From an uncultured Alphaproteobacteria bacterium (GTDB taxonomy: Bacteria > Pseudomonadota > Alphaproteobacteria > Rhizobiales > Ancalomicrobiaceae), in NCBI GenBank assembly GCA_937919435.1, contig CALFRR010000204.1, positions 1 to 8,833 on the forward strand: 8,833 nucleotides of DNA. Reading direction: 5' to 3'. Shown one piece after another: positions 1 through 6,851 of this stretch. Position 1 is the stretch's first letter, and each line of letters begins with the position of its first letter. The position numbers and the translations under genes are program-made. The notes beneath the pieces were generated by a model that was not told the origin of the DNA, ran no database searches, and saw nothing but the letters and a program-made list of their open reading frames with translations.

Positions 1-693
1 CGCAGCGCCACCACCGACTGGCGGCCCGGCGAGTGGGGCCGGCTCGGTGCCACCATGACCAGCGCCGCCGTGGTCGAAGCCGCCAACCAGTACGCCGACG
101 TCGTGCTGATCGGCCTGCTCGCCGGCCCGGCCGTCTCCGCCGGTTGGTTCGTCGCGATCCGCATCGCCAACGTCTTCGGCATGCTGACCAGCGGCCTGCA
201 CAACTATACTGCCTCGCGCGTCTCCGCCCTCTACTGGGCCGATCGCCACGACGAGTTGCAGGCGCTGCTGATCCGGGTGATGAGCCTCGCCCTGGTGCTG
301 GTCGCCGCGACCCTCGGCCTCGTCGTGTTCGGCGGATCCTGGTTCCTGTCGCTGTTCGGCGAAGCCTATCGCGACCAGTATCCGCTGTTGCTGGTGCTCT
401 CGGGAGTGACCGCCTTCGCCACGCTGGCCGGTCCCGGTCCGCTGCTGATGCTGACCACCGGGCGCGAGAACACCTACCTGAAGCTGATCGCCACGGCGCT
501 GGTGCTGCGCGTCGTCCTGATGGCGGCACTGGTGCCGGCCTTCGGATTGTGGGGAGCGGCGGCGGCGCTGGTGGCGGCGGTGGTCCCGCCGGTGATCGCG
601 GTGACCGCGTTGTGCATCCGCCGGATCGGCGTCGATCCCTCGGTCGTCGCGGTGTTCGCCCACCTCGTTTCGCGGCAGGTCACGACTCGTTGA
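1..693 (+). CDS. Polysaccharide (oligosaccharide) flippase, Wzx/MATE-like, C-terminal part
   Basis: The reading frame is open from base 1 to the TGA at 691-693, so this is the last 230 residues of a gene that starts before the window; the internal ATG at 55 is not the likely start. The product is a polytopic membrane protein: hydrophobic segments alternate with short charged loops, about six or seven helices, with family-like features such as ANQYADVVLIGLLAGP near residues 26-41, then a helix pair, FGEAYRDQYPLLLVLSG, and a LMLTTGREN segment. Wzx/MATE proteins of about 430-480 residues move undecaprenyl-linked sugar units from the cytoplasmic to the periplasmic face of the inner membrane, so roughly the N-terminal half is missing. 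The glycosyltransferase and glycosidase genes downstream support a surface-polysaccharide role. The family call rests on topology and loop patterns; the substrate cannot be read from the sequence. Confidence 0.8.
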   Translation, partial: RSATTDWRPGEWGRLGATMTSAAVVEAANQYADVVLIGLLAGPAVSAGWFVAIRIANVFGMLTSGLHNYTASRVSALYWADRHDELQALLIRVMSLALVLVAATLGLVVFGGSWFLSLFGEAYRDQYPLLLVLSGVTAFATLAGPGPLLMLTTGRENTYLKLIATALVLRVVLMAALVPAFGLWGAAAALVAAVVPPVIAVTALCIRRIGVDPSVVAVFAHLVSRQVTTR

Positions 694-717
694 CTGTAGC
701 CGTCGAAAATTTACTCG
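690..717 (+). promoter_or_regulatory. Weak candidate promoter before the glycosyltransferase gene
   Basis: The gap between the flippase and the glycosyltransferase is visibly AT-richer than its surroundings (AAAATTTA at 706-713, TTCACACTTTGG at 730-741). TTGACT at 690-695 matches the -35 consensus at five of six positions, and TACTCG lies 16 bases further on at 712-717, but that -10 is poor. A promoter somewhere in 690-760 is plausible; the exact boxes are a guess. Confidence 0.2.
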
Positions 718-847
718 CGATCGCGCCGATTCACACTTTGGTTCGCTTGCTTCCCTAGCGTCTTCCGGCAAGTTCATCGGTGATGAAGAACCACATGGGA
801 CATGTTCTCGAGCGGGGCGGGTCGCATCGCAACCGTAACCTCGGGCT

Positions 848-851
848 GGAG
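848..851 (+). promoter_or_regulatory. Ribosome binding site that decides the glycosyltransferase start
   Basis: GGAG at 848-851 lies 9 bases before the ATG at 861. The upstream in-frame starts (GTG 780, ATG 783, ATG 795) have no comparable Shine-Dalgarno sequence, so 861 is preferred. Confidence 0.6.
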
Positions 852-860
852 ATCGCACCG

Positions 861-1619
861 ATGGACGGCGGCGAAATCGTGAGGCTCGCAGACCTGCCGA
901 TCACCAACGTCGACCTCGCCGAGGCCGCGCGCCGGATCGTCGCGATCGCCCGCCAGCGGCGGGGCAGTCGGCTGCCGCCGGTCTACCAGACCTCCGCCAA
1001 CGGCCAGGTGGTGGCGCTGTGCGCCGCCGACCCGGAGGTCCGCCGTCTGTTCCTCGCCGCCGACGCCATCCATGCCGACGGCATGCCGATGGTCTTCGCC
1101 TCGCGGCTGTTCACCTCGTCGCCGCTTCCCGAGCGGGTCGCCACCACCGACCTGATCCACGAGGTGATGCGCCTTTCCGAATCCGCCGGGATCCGTTCGT
1201 TCCTGCTCGGCTCGACACCCGAAGTGAACGCCGCCGCGATCGCCAACCTGCGCCGCCTCTATCCGGGCGTGCCCGAGATCGGCGGCCATCACGGCTATTT
1301 CTCGCCGGACGAGGAGGAACGCATCGTCCGGCTGGTCGACGACTTCGCCCCCGACGTCCTCTGGCTCGGCCTCGGCGTCCCCAAGGAGCAGGCCTTCGCC
1401 CTGCGCAACCGCGAGCGTTTCACCCGGGTCGGCGTGATCAAGACCTCCGGCGGGCTGTTCGACTTCGTCTCGGGCCGACGCAGCCGGGCACCGGTGATCA
1501 TGCAGAAGCTCGGCTTCGAATGGAGCTGGCGGGCCCTGCTCGAACCGCGGCGTCTCGGCCGGCGCTATCTCGAGACCAACTGGACGGCACTGCGTCTGCT
1601 CGTCACCCGTTCGGGCTGA
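861..1619 (+). CDS. WecG/TagA/CpsF family glycosyltransferase (GT26)
   Basis: A 252-residue enzyme of the family that adds a sugar (such as N-acetylmannosamine or its uronate) from a nucleotide donor to a lipid-linked acceptor at the inner face of the membrane, in building exopolysaccharide, enterobacterial common antigen or teichoic-acid linkage units. The family signatures appear in order: QTSANGQVV (residues 43-51), the AD-AIHADGMPMV block with the conserved Asp-Gly (67-78), LLGSTPEVN (115-123), YPGVPEIGGHHGYF (134-147), LWLGLGVPKEQ (167-177), GGLFDFVSGRRSRAP (197-211) and the C-terminal LEPRRLGRRYL (227-237). The start at 861 gives the usual family length of about 245-250 residues and has a GGAG site; the frame is open back to a GTG at 780, which would add 27 residues with no family resemblance. 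It lies 4 bases before the GH5 gene, suggesting one transcript. Family is certain; donor and acceptor sugars are unknown. Confidence 0.93.
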   Translation: MDGGEIVRLADLPITNVDLAEAARRIVAIARQRRGSRLPPVYQTSANGQVVALCAADPEVRRLFLAADAIHADGMPMVFASRLFTSSPLPERVATTDLIHEVMRLSESAGIRSFLLGSTPEVNAAAIANLRRLYPGVPEIGGHHGYFSPDEEERIVRLVDDFAPDVLWLGLGVPKEQAFALRNRERFTRVGVIKTSGGLFDFVSGRRSRAPVIMQKLGFEWSWRALLEPRRLGRRYLETNWTALRLLVTRSG

Positions 1620-1623
1620 GCCG

Positions 1624-2754
1624 ATGCGCGTCGACCGACCGATCCTCGCGGCCGTCCTCCTCGCCGCGACCCTGGCGGGACCGGCGGCGGCCGGAACCCC
1701 GGACTGCCCGATCGCCCCCGGCGATCCTCTGTCGCGCGGCATTTCGCTGGTCGGCTGGTTCGACGACACCCCGGCCCGCCCGCCCGAGCCCCGGCTTCTC
1801 GCCGACCTCGCCCGGCGCGGCCTGACCCACGTCCGCCTGCCGGTGCGCGCCGAGACCGTCTCGCCGCGCTTCGCCGCGGAGGACACGATCGATCGCCGTC
1901 GTCGCGATCTCGCCGCCGCTCTCGACCGGCTGCTCGGCCTCGGCCTCGCGGTGGTCGTCGACCTGCACGGCGGCGAGCGCTTCCAGCGCCTCCTCGCCGA
2001 GGATCCGGTCGCCGGTGCCGCCGCGGTCGCCGAGGCCTGGCGCGGCCTCGCCCCGCTGGTCGCGACCCGTCCGCCGGGCCGGGTCTTCGCCGAGATCCTG
2101 AACGAGCCGCCGCTCGACGACGCCCGCTGGCTCGCCCTCCAGACAGATCTCGTCGCCCGTCTCGCCCCGGTCCTCGGTGCCGCCACGCCGATCCTGTCGA
2201 CCGGCGGTCCGCAACGGGTCGAGCGCCTCGCCGAGAGCTCGCCGTCGGCCGCCCCCGGCGTCTGGGCGGTGCACTACTACGACCCGATGGTCTTCACCCA
2301 CCAGGGTGCGGACTGGATGCGGCCGAATCCGATCGCCGACCTCTCCGGCGTCCCGTTCCCGTTCCGCGGCACCGACCCGCGGGTCGTCGCCCTCGGCCGG
2401 GCCGCCCGCCTCGCCGGCCGGACGGAGACCGCGGCCTATGTCGCCTCTCTGGCGCCGGTGGTCTGGGGCACCGCCGAGATCGAGCGCGACATGGCCCGGC
2501 TCGGCGTCTGGTCGCGGACCAATCACCGGCCGGTGGTGATCGGCGAATTCGGCGTCCTCGCCCGCGCTCCCGCCACCGACCGCCGGGCCTGGCTCGCCGC
2601 GGTCGTCGACGCCGCCGCGAAGAACTGCCTCGGCTGGACCCACTGGGAATACCGCGACGGCTTCGGCTTCCTCGATTCCGCGACCGGCCGGGTCGACGAG
2701 GCGATCCTCTCCGCGCTGTTGCCGCCGCCCGCGGCCGATCGGAGGCGGCCGTGA
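1624..2754 (+). CDS. Secreted GH5 (cellulase-family) glycoside hydrolase
   Basis: A 376-residue exported retaining glycosidase that would cut beta-linked glycans. Residues 1-23 form a signal peptide (basic start, hydrophobic core at about 7-18, AAA before the likely cleavage site). The rest reads as a GH5 TIM barrel: GISLVGWFD (39-47), HVRLPVR (69-75), VVVDLHGG (110-117), EILNEP (157-162) with E161 the likely acid/base, VHYYDP (216-221) with H217 and Y219, VVIGEFG (304-310) with E308 the likely nucleophile, and a WTHWEY segment (338-343) providing the usual aromatic wall. No carbohydrate-binding module or lipobox is visible. The ATG follows the glycosyltransferase stop by 4 bases, and its own TGA overlaps the next gene's GTG. 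Glycosidases in such loci commonly trim, release or remodel the exported polymer; that role here is inference, and whether it cuts cellulose, another glucan or the locus's own product cannot be told. Confidence 0.9.
   Translation: MRVDRPILAAVLLAATLAGPAAAGTPDCPIAPGDPLSRGISLVGWFDDTPARPPEPRLLADLARRGLTHVRLPVRAETVSPRFAAEDTIDRRRRDLAAALDRLLGLGLAVVVDLHGGERFQRLLAEDPVAGAAAVAEAWRGLAPLVATRPPGRVFAEILNEPPLDDARWLALQTDLVARLAPVLGAATPILSTGGPQRVERLAESSPSAAPGVWAVHYYDPMVFTHQGADWMRPNPIADLSGVPFPFRGTDPRVVALGRAARLAGRTETAAYVASLAPVVWGTAEIERDMARLGVWSRTNHRPVVIGEFGVLARAPATDRRAWLAAVVDAAAKNCLGWTHWEYRDGFGFLDSATGRVDEAILSALLPPPAADRRRP
2741..2745 (+). promoter_or_regulatory. Ribosome binding site of the tandem hydrolase gene
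   Basis: GGAGG at 2741-2745 lies 5 bases before the GTG at 2751, inside the end of the GH5 gene. It supports the GTG start and translational coupling through the GTGA overlap (2751-2754). Confidence 0.7.
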
Positions 2755-4511
2755 ACCGCTCGCCGGCGCCGGTCGCCGGCTCTCGGGCCCGTGTTCCCGC
2801 CGGACGGGTGCTCCGCCCGGTGATCCTCGGCGGCGCCCTCGGATGGTATCATCCCGCCGCCGGCGACCGCGGCGTGGTGATCGCCGGCGCCCAGGGCTAC
2901 GAGGATCTCTGCGCCCGTTCGGCGCTGACCGGCCTCGCCGACGCCGGCCTGCCGGTCCTCCGTTTCGACTGGCGCGACACCGGCGAGAGCCTCGATCTCG
3001 CCGCCGACCAGGATCCGATCGCCGCCTGGGTCGAGGACCTCGAGCGGGCGATCGGTTTCATGCGCGACACCGCCGGCGTCCACGAAGTGGTGGTGATCGG
3101 CTTCCGCCTCGGCGCGCTGATCGCCGCCGCCGTCACCGCCCGCACGCCGGTCGAGCGCCTCGTCCTGCTCGCCCCGCCGGCGAGCGGCCGTGCCTGGGTC
3201 CGCGAACAGACGGTCCTCGGCCGGCTGATCGACGGTGCGATCGCCCCGCTCGGCGGCCCGCTCGAGGTCGCCGGCTTCCGCCTCTCCGCCGCCGCCCGCG
3301 ACGGCCTCGCCGCCATCGACCCCGCCCGGGTGACGACCCGGCCGGCGCCTCGGGTGCTGATCGTCGCCGAGGAGGGCACCGACGCGGCCGGACGCACCGC
3401 CGAAGCCTTCGCCGCCACCGGGGCCCTCGTCGAACGCATCGCCTTCGAGGGGTACGCCCGGCTGATGTGCGATCCGACCGCCTCCGAGCCGCCGCTCGCC
3501 ACCTTTGCCCGCCTCACCGCCTGGATCGTCGCGCCGAAGACCGCGCCTCGGATGCCGATGGCGACCTGCGGCGGGCAACGTGCCCGCCCGCCGGCCCATC
3601 CCCACCTGATCGGTGACGACTTCGAGGAGGAGGCGATGGTCTTCGCCGACGGGCTGGTCGGCGTGCTGACCCGGCCGCGTGGCCCCTGCGATCCGGACCG
3701 GGCGGCGATCATCCTCGATTCCGGGCGCAATCACCGGATCGGCTGGGCCCGCCAGTCCGTCGAACTCGCCCGCCGGCTCGCCGCGAACGGTGTCGCCGTG
3801 CTTCGCTTCGACAATGCCGGCATCGGCGACAGCCCGCCGCGCGGCGACGGCGAACACCTGGCCCTCTACCACGCCGACGGCATCACCGACGTCGCCGCCG
3901 CCCTCGACGAGATGCAGCGCCGCGGCCACCCGCGGGTGACCCTGATCGGCGCCTGTTCCGGAGCCCATCAGGCCTTCCACGCCGCACGCACCGGTGATCC
4001 CCGGATCGCCGGGCTGGTGCTCGTCAACACGCTCTGTTTCGTCTGGTCGGCCGCCTATGCGGTCCACTTCTCCGCCTGGATGCGGGCCCGGCCGCATCAG
4101 TTCGAAGCCGAACTCCAGGCCGCCGCACGGGAACGATCGGTCGGCTCCGGCCTGCTCTCCGGCCTGATCGAGGTCGCCCGCCGCCTCGCCCGCCCGCTCG
4201 CCGCGGCGTGGCGACGACACGGACAGGCCGACTCCGCCGGTCTGGTCGAAGCCGCCTTCCGCCACTTCGCGGCCCGCGGCCTCGCCGTGTCGGTGGTGCT
4301 GTCGGTCGGCGACCGCGCGGTCGAGGAGTTCGAACTGCACACCGGCCCCGGCGGCGAACGGATCGCCGGCCTGCCCGGCCTGACCATCCTCCATCTGCCC
4401 GACGCCGACCACTCGCTGACCCCACGAGCGGCCCGCCGGATGCTCGCCGACCACGTCGTCGCCCGGTTGGCCGCCGGGCACGAGGCGATCGCCGCCGAAC
4501 CGCACGCCTGA
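2751..4511 (+). CDS. Tandem alpha/beta-hydrolase protein (two fused domains, first one degenerate)
   Basis: A 586-residue protein with no signal peptide or clear membrane segment, so probably cytoplasmic. It holds two alpha/beta-hydrolase domains in a row. Domain 1 spans about 20-262: LRFDWRDTGES (70-80), then a nucleophile elbow reading G-F-R-L-G (117-121) in which Arg119 takes the place of the catalytic Ser; the later position where a His is expected reads GYARLMCDPTASEPP. Domain 2 spans about 290-575: the matching strand LRFDNAGIGDS (351-361), elbow G-A-C-S-G (400-404) with Cys402 as likely nucleophile, a candidate acid in VGDR (D521), and a candidate His in LPDADHS (H554). The two matching FD..G..S segments suggest an ancestral duplication. 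Double or paired hydrolases of this kind, including the exosortase-associated hydrolases, are known from exopolysaccharide loci, but no exosortase is seen here. It starts with GTG overlapping the GH5 stop, so it is likely co-translated. The substrate is unknown; acyl or ester removal is a guess. Confidence 0.82.
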   Translation: MNRSPAPVAGSRARVPAGRVLRPVILGGALGWYHPAAGDRGVVIAGAQGYEDLCARSALTGLADAGLPVLRFDWRDTGESLDLAADQDPIAAWVEDLERAIGFMRDTAGVHEVVVIGFRLGALIAAAVTARTPVERLVLLAPPASGRAWVREQTVLGRLIDGAIAPLGGPLEVAGFRLSAAARDGLAAIDPARVTTRPAPRVLIVAEEGTDAAGRTAEAFAATGALVERIAFEGYARLMCDPTASEPPLATFARLTAWIVAPKTAPRMPMATCGGQRARPPAHPHLIGDDFEEEAMVFADGLVGVLTRPRGPCDPDRAAIILDSGRNHRIGWARQSVELARRLAANGVAVLRFDNAGIGDSPPRGDGEHLALYHADGITDVAAALDEMQRRGHPRVTLIGACSGAHQAFHAARTGDPRIAGLVLVNTLCFVWSAAYAVHFSAWMRARPHQFEAELQAAARERSVGSGLLSGLIEVARRLARPLAAAWRRHGQADSAGLVEAAFRHFAARGLAVSVVLSVGDRAVEEFELHTGPGGERIAGLPGLTILHLPDADHSLTPRAARRMLADHVVARLAAGHEAIAAEPHA

Positions 4512-4546
4512 CCGCGGATCCGCCACCCGGGGCCCGCACCGGCCCG

Positions 4547-5848
4547 TCAGGCGAAGCGGCCGATCGCCAGCCCCGCCGCCGCGGCGAGCACGAGCGTCGC
4601 CACCACCCCGAGCCGGAACACGAACAACGCCACCGCTGCGCCGAGCGCGATCGCGCAGGCGAGCGGATCGAGCGTCCCCGGCTCCGGCAGCGACAGCGAG
4701 ACCGGCCCGACCGACACCACGACCGTCGCCGTGAACAGGACGTGCAGCGCGAACCACAGCGCGAGATTGCCGATCACCCCGGTGACCGCGGCGCCGATCG
4801 CCGCCAGCGCCCGCGACAGGGCCGTCTTCGCCCGCAGCGCCTCGACGTGGGGGCCGGCCAGGAAGACGAACAGGGTCGACGGCACGAAGGTCACCCAGGT
4901 CGCGAGCCCGGCGCCGACCAGCCCGCCGAGGATCGGCGGCAACCCGGCCGGCGCCCGGGCCCCGGTCATGAAACCGACCCAGGTCAGGACCAGCACCAGG
5001 GGTCCCGGCGTCGTCTCGGCGAGCGCCAGTCCGTCGAGCATCTCCGCCGGGGTGAGCCAGCCGCGATCGGCGACCACCGTCTGCGCCACCCAGGCCAGCA
5101 CCGCATAGGCGCCGCCGAACCCCGCCACCGCCATCTGCGAGAGATGGAGGGCGAGCCCGACCAACCGATCCTCCGGCCCGAAGGCGATCACCGCCGCGAC
5201 GATCGGCGCCGCCCACAGACCGAGCCCGACCAGCGCCGGCACCACCACGCCTCCGTCGAGCCGCCTTTGGTCGCCGCCCGCGGCCGGTTCCGGCACCGCG
5301 CCGCCCGAGAACCAGCCGAACAGCCCGGCCGCGATCACCACCAGCGGGAACGGCACCGCGAAGACGAACAGCGCCAGAAAGGCGGCGAGCGCGATCGCCA
5401 CCGCCCGGCGGGTCTTCAACGTCCGGCGCGCCACCCGGACCAGCGCCTCGGCGACGATCGCCACCACCGCCGCCTTGAAGGCGAAGAAGATGCCGGCGAG
5501 CCACGCCGCATCGCGATGAGCGGCGTGGAGCAGGCAGAGCCCGATCATCACCACCAGCCCCGGCAGCACGAACAGCCCACCGGCGACCAGCCCGCCGCGG
5601 GTGCCGCCGACCAGTCGGCCGACGTGGGTGGCGAGTTGCTGGGCTTCCGGCCCCGGCAGCAGCATCGCGAAGTTCAGGGCGTGCAGGAACCGCGCCTCGT
5701 CGATCCAGCCGCGCCGGTCGACCAACTCCCGGTGCATCAGGGCGATCTGTCCGGCCGGACCGCCGAAACCGAGACAGCCGATCGTGAGGAAGGCGCCGGC
5801 GATCTCGCCGAGGCTCGGGGTCGGGCGGGCGGCGATCGGCTCGGTCAT
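4547..5848 (-). CDS. chrA: Chromate transporter (CHR/ChrA family, two-domain form)
   Basis: A 433-residue inner-membrane protein of the CHR family, whose studied members export chromate using the proton gradient. Both halves carry the family signature. The N-terminal half has FGGPAGQIALMHREL (28-42), RGWIDEARFLHALNFAMLLPGPEAQQ in two adjoining stretches (46-71) and GTRGGLVAG (82-90). The C-terminal half has AGFGGAYAVLAWVAQ (242-256), RGWLTPAEMLDGLALAE (262-278) and TTPGPLVLVL (279-288). Its length is normal for the fused two-domain form, and around ten or more hydrophobic segments are visible. The ATG is preceded by a modest GGGA site. The gene converges with the tandem hydrolase (35 bases apart) and is divergent from a TetR-type gene that could control it. 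Many family members are annotated by similarity only, so real chromate export is not proven. Confidence 0.94.
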   Translation of the reverse strand: MTEPIAARPTPSLGEIAGAFLTIGCLGFGGPAGQIALMHRELVDRRGWIDEARFLHALNFAMLLPGPEAQQLATHVGRLVGGTRGGLVAGGLFVLPGLVVMIGLCLLHAAHRDAAWLAGIFFAFKAAVVAIVAEALVRVARRTLKTRRAVAIALAAFLALFVFAVPFPLVVIAAGLFGWFSGGAVPEPAAGGDQRRLDGGVVVPALVGLGLWAAPIVAAVIAFGPEDRLVGLALHLSQMAVAGFGGAYAVLAWVAQTVVADRGWLTPAEMLDGLALAETTPGPLVLVLTWVGFMTGARAPAGLPPILGGLVGAGLATWVTFVPSTLFVFLAGPHVEALRAKTALSRALAAIGAAVTGVIGNLALWFALHVLFTATVVVSVGPVSLSLPEPGTLDPLACAIALGAAVALFVFRLGVVATLVLAAAAGLAIGRFA

Positions 5849-5889
5849 CGGGTCGTCCCGGCTCGGAGGGAAACGCGAGCGGAGCCGAA

Positions 5890-5927
5890 GCCGGCGGCCG
5901 GGTCAAGCCCGACGCTCGTCCGCCGGC
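5890..5927. repeat. Inverted repeat between chrA and the TetR gene
   Basis: GCCGGCGG (5890-5897) and CCGCCGGC (5920-5927) are perfect 8-base inverted arms 22 bases apart. A smaller pair, CGGG (5899-5902) and CCCG (5908-5911), nests inside. It lies 42 bases before the chrA start. It could be an operator or a leader hairpin, but G/C-only arms of this size arise by chance in such DNA. Confidence 0.3.
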
Positions 5928-6006
5928 CGGTCATCCGCCGTCCCGATCCGACAGGCCCCGACTGTTCCGCCGCCACCGGCGTGCTATGCGGAAGGTCGAC
6001 GCGACA

Positions 6007-6033
6007 TCGCCGGATTCGCCGGAGGATCGGCGA
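6007..6033. repeat. Short repeat cluster upstream of the TetR gene
   Basis: TCGCCGGA occurs twice, one base apart (6007-6014 and 6016-6023), followed by TCGGCGA (6027-6033), nearly the reverse complement of the same unit. The cluster lies 39 bases before the TetR start, where an autoregulatory operator could sit. Confidence 0.25.
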
Positions 6034-6059
6034 CACCGGCCCCTCTCGCACCGACACTC

Positions 6060-6065
6060 GGAGGT
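6060..6065 (+). promoter_or_regulatory. Ribosome binding site that decides the TetR start
   Basis: GGAGGT at 6060-6065 is a strong site. Of the two adjacent in-frame GTG codons (6069 and 6072), 6072 has the better spacing (7 bases after GGAGG, against 4). Confidence 0.65.
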
Positions 6066-6071
6066 CACGTG

Positions 6072-6680
6072 GTGAGCAGCGATTCCTCGGGCGAGATCCG
6101 CCCTCAGCTCGGCCGGCGCGACTGGATCGACGAGGCCCGCCGCCTGCTCGTCGAAGGTGGAATCGCCGCGGTCAAGGTCGACGGCATCGCCCGGCGTCTC
6201 GACGTCACCCGCGGCAGCTTCTACTGGCACTTCGGCGGCCGCGAGGATCTCCTCGACGCGCTGCTCGCCGACTGGCGCGAACGGGCGCAGGACCCCTTCG
6301 CCCGCACCTTCGCGGAAGCCCAGGGCACGCCGGAGCAGCGGATCCGCGCCTTCTTCGAGGTCTGGCTCGACGAGGCGCGCTTCGACCCGGATCTCGAGTC
6401 GGCGATGCGCGACTGGGCGCGGACCTCGCCGGTGGTCGACCGGGCGGTGCGCGAGGTCGACACCGACCGGCTCGGCTGGCTGAGCCGCCTCTACGCGGCG
6501 CTCGGCTTCGGCGCGCTCGAGGCGGACGTGCGCGCCCGCGTCGTCTACTACCACCAGGTCGGGTACTACGCGCTGCGCATCGCCGAATCCGGAGAAGAGC
6601 GCCGACAGCTGTTCCCGACCTATTTTCGGGTCCTCACCGGCGCCCGACTGCCGATTTCAAACGATCCGGACGAATCCTGA
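6072..6680 (+). CDS. TetR/AcrR family transcriptional regulator
   Basis: A 202-residue DNA-binding repressor-type protein. The N-terminal 65 residues are a classic TetR domain: DWIDEARRLLVEGGIAAV (18-34), the helix-turn-helix at about 36-55 with VDGIARRLDVTRGSFYWHF, and the following REDLLDALL helix. The C-terminal helical region (about 75-190) would bind a ligand and form the dimer; it includes a YYHQVGYYALRIAESG segment (159-174). Length is typical. The frame is open far upstream, but the GGAGGT site and the point where similarity begins place the start at GTG 6072 (6069 possible). It is divergent from chrA and lies 171 bases upstream of the binding-protein gene on the same strand, so either neighbour, or the gene itself, may be its target. 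The ligand cannot be told. Confidence 0.93.
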   Translation: MSSDSSGEIRPQLGRRDWIDEARRLLVEGGIAAVKVDGIARRLDVTRGSFYWHFGGREDLLDALLADWRERAQDPFARTFAEAQGTPEQRIRAFFEVWLDEARFDPDLESAMRDWARTSPVVDRAVREVDTDRLGWLSRLYAALGFGALEADVRARVVYYHQVGYYALRIAESGEERRQLFPTYFRVLTGARLPISNDPDES

Positions 6681-6707
6681 CCCCCCCGGCCGCTGCTTTC
6701 GCCCCGC

Positions 6708-6737
6708 TTGCCGCATTTCCCTACACACGTGTATCGT
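6708..6737 (+). promoter_or_regulatory. Candidate promoter with overlapping palindrome before the binding-protein gene
   Basis: TTGCCG (6708-6713) and TATCGT (6732-6737), 18 bases apart, each match the sigma-70 consensus at four of six positions. Between and overlapping them sits TACACACGTGTA (6722-6733): 5-base inverted arms TACAC/GTGTA, also readable as the perfect palindrome ACACGTGT (6725-6732). Its base content stands out from the G/C-rich surroundings, and its position over the -10 would suit a repressor site. Confidence 0.35.
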
Positions 6738-6807
6738 GCCGCGCCCCGACGCCGAGGAACGCTCGAGAGAGCGGTCGGATCGTCTGATCTCGGCGCCGGC
6801 ACGCGAC

Positions 6808-6833
6808 GCGACCGCCCACGGGTCCGCGGTCGC
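6808..6833 (+). promoter_or_regulatory. Leader stem-loop just before the binding-protein ribosome binding site
   Basis: GCGACCGC (6808-6815) and GCGGTCGC (6826-6833) form a perfect 8-base-pair stem with a 10-base loop. It ends 3 bases before the AGGGAG site. No T tract follows, so it is not a standard terminator; mRNA protection or translation control is possible. Confidence 0.4.
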
Positions 6834-6836
6834 ACC

Positions 6837-6842
6837 AGGGAG
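6837..6842 (+). promoter_or_regulatory. Ribosome binding site of the binding-protein gene
   Basis: AGGGAG at 6837-6842, 9 bases before ATG 6852, fixes the start. The frame is open further upstream, but only 6852 gives a signal peptide at the N-terminus. Confidence 0.7.
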
Positions 6843-6851
6843 TTCGCCTTC

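Noticed and set aside
55..693. Taking ATG 55 as the start of the flippase gene.
   Set aside because: The frame is open to base 1, the encoded residues before ATG 55 fit a loop leading into a membrane helix, and the protein would lack half of the family's usual length.
774..2186. A 470-residue - strand frame opposite the glycosyltransferase and GH5 genes.
   Set aside because: It has no family resemblance and is antisense to two clear genes.
4512..4546. Possible terminator between the converging hydrolase and chrA genes.
   Set aside because: CGGGGCC and GGCCCG can pair with one bulged base, but no T tract follows on either strand, so a standard terminator cannot be claimed.
2523..5906. A 1127-residue open frame on the - strand spanning the tandem hydrolase and chrA genes.
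   Set aside because: It lies antisense to one well-supported gene and out of frame with another. The protein is Arg/Gly/Asp repetitive with no recognisable domain, as expected from high-GC third codon positions.
4208..6787. An 859-residue open frame on the + strand across chrA and the TetR gene.
   Set aside because: It is a shadow of chrA on the opposite strand and of the TetR gene in another frame, with Arg/His/Asp-rich low-complexity composition.
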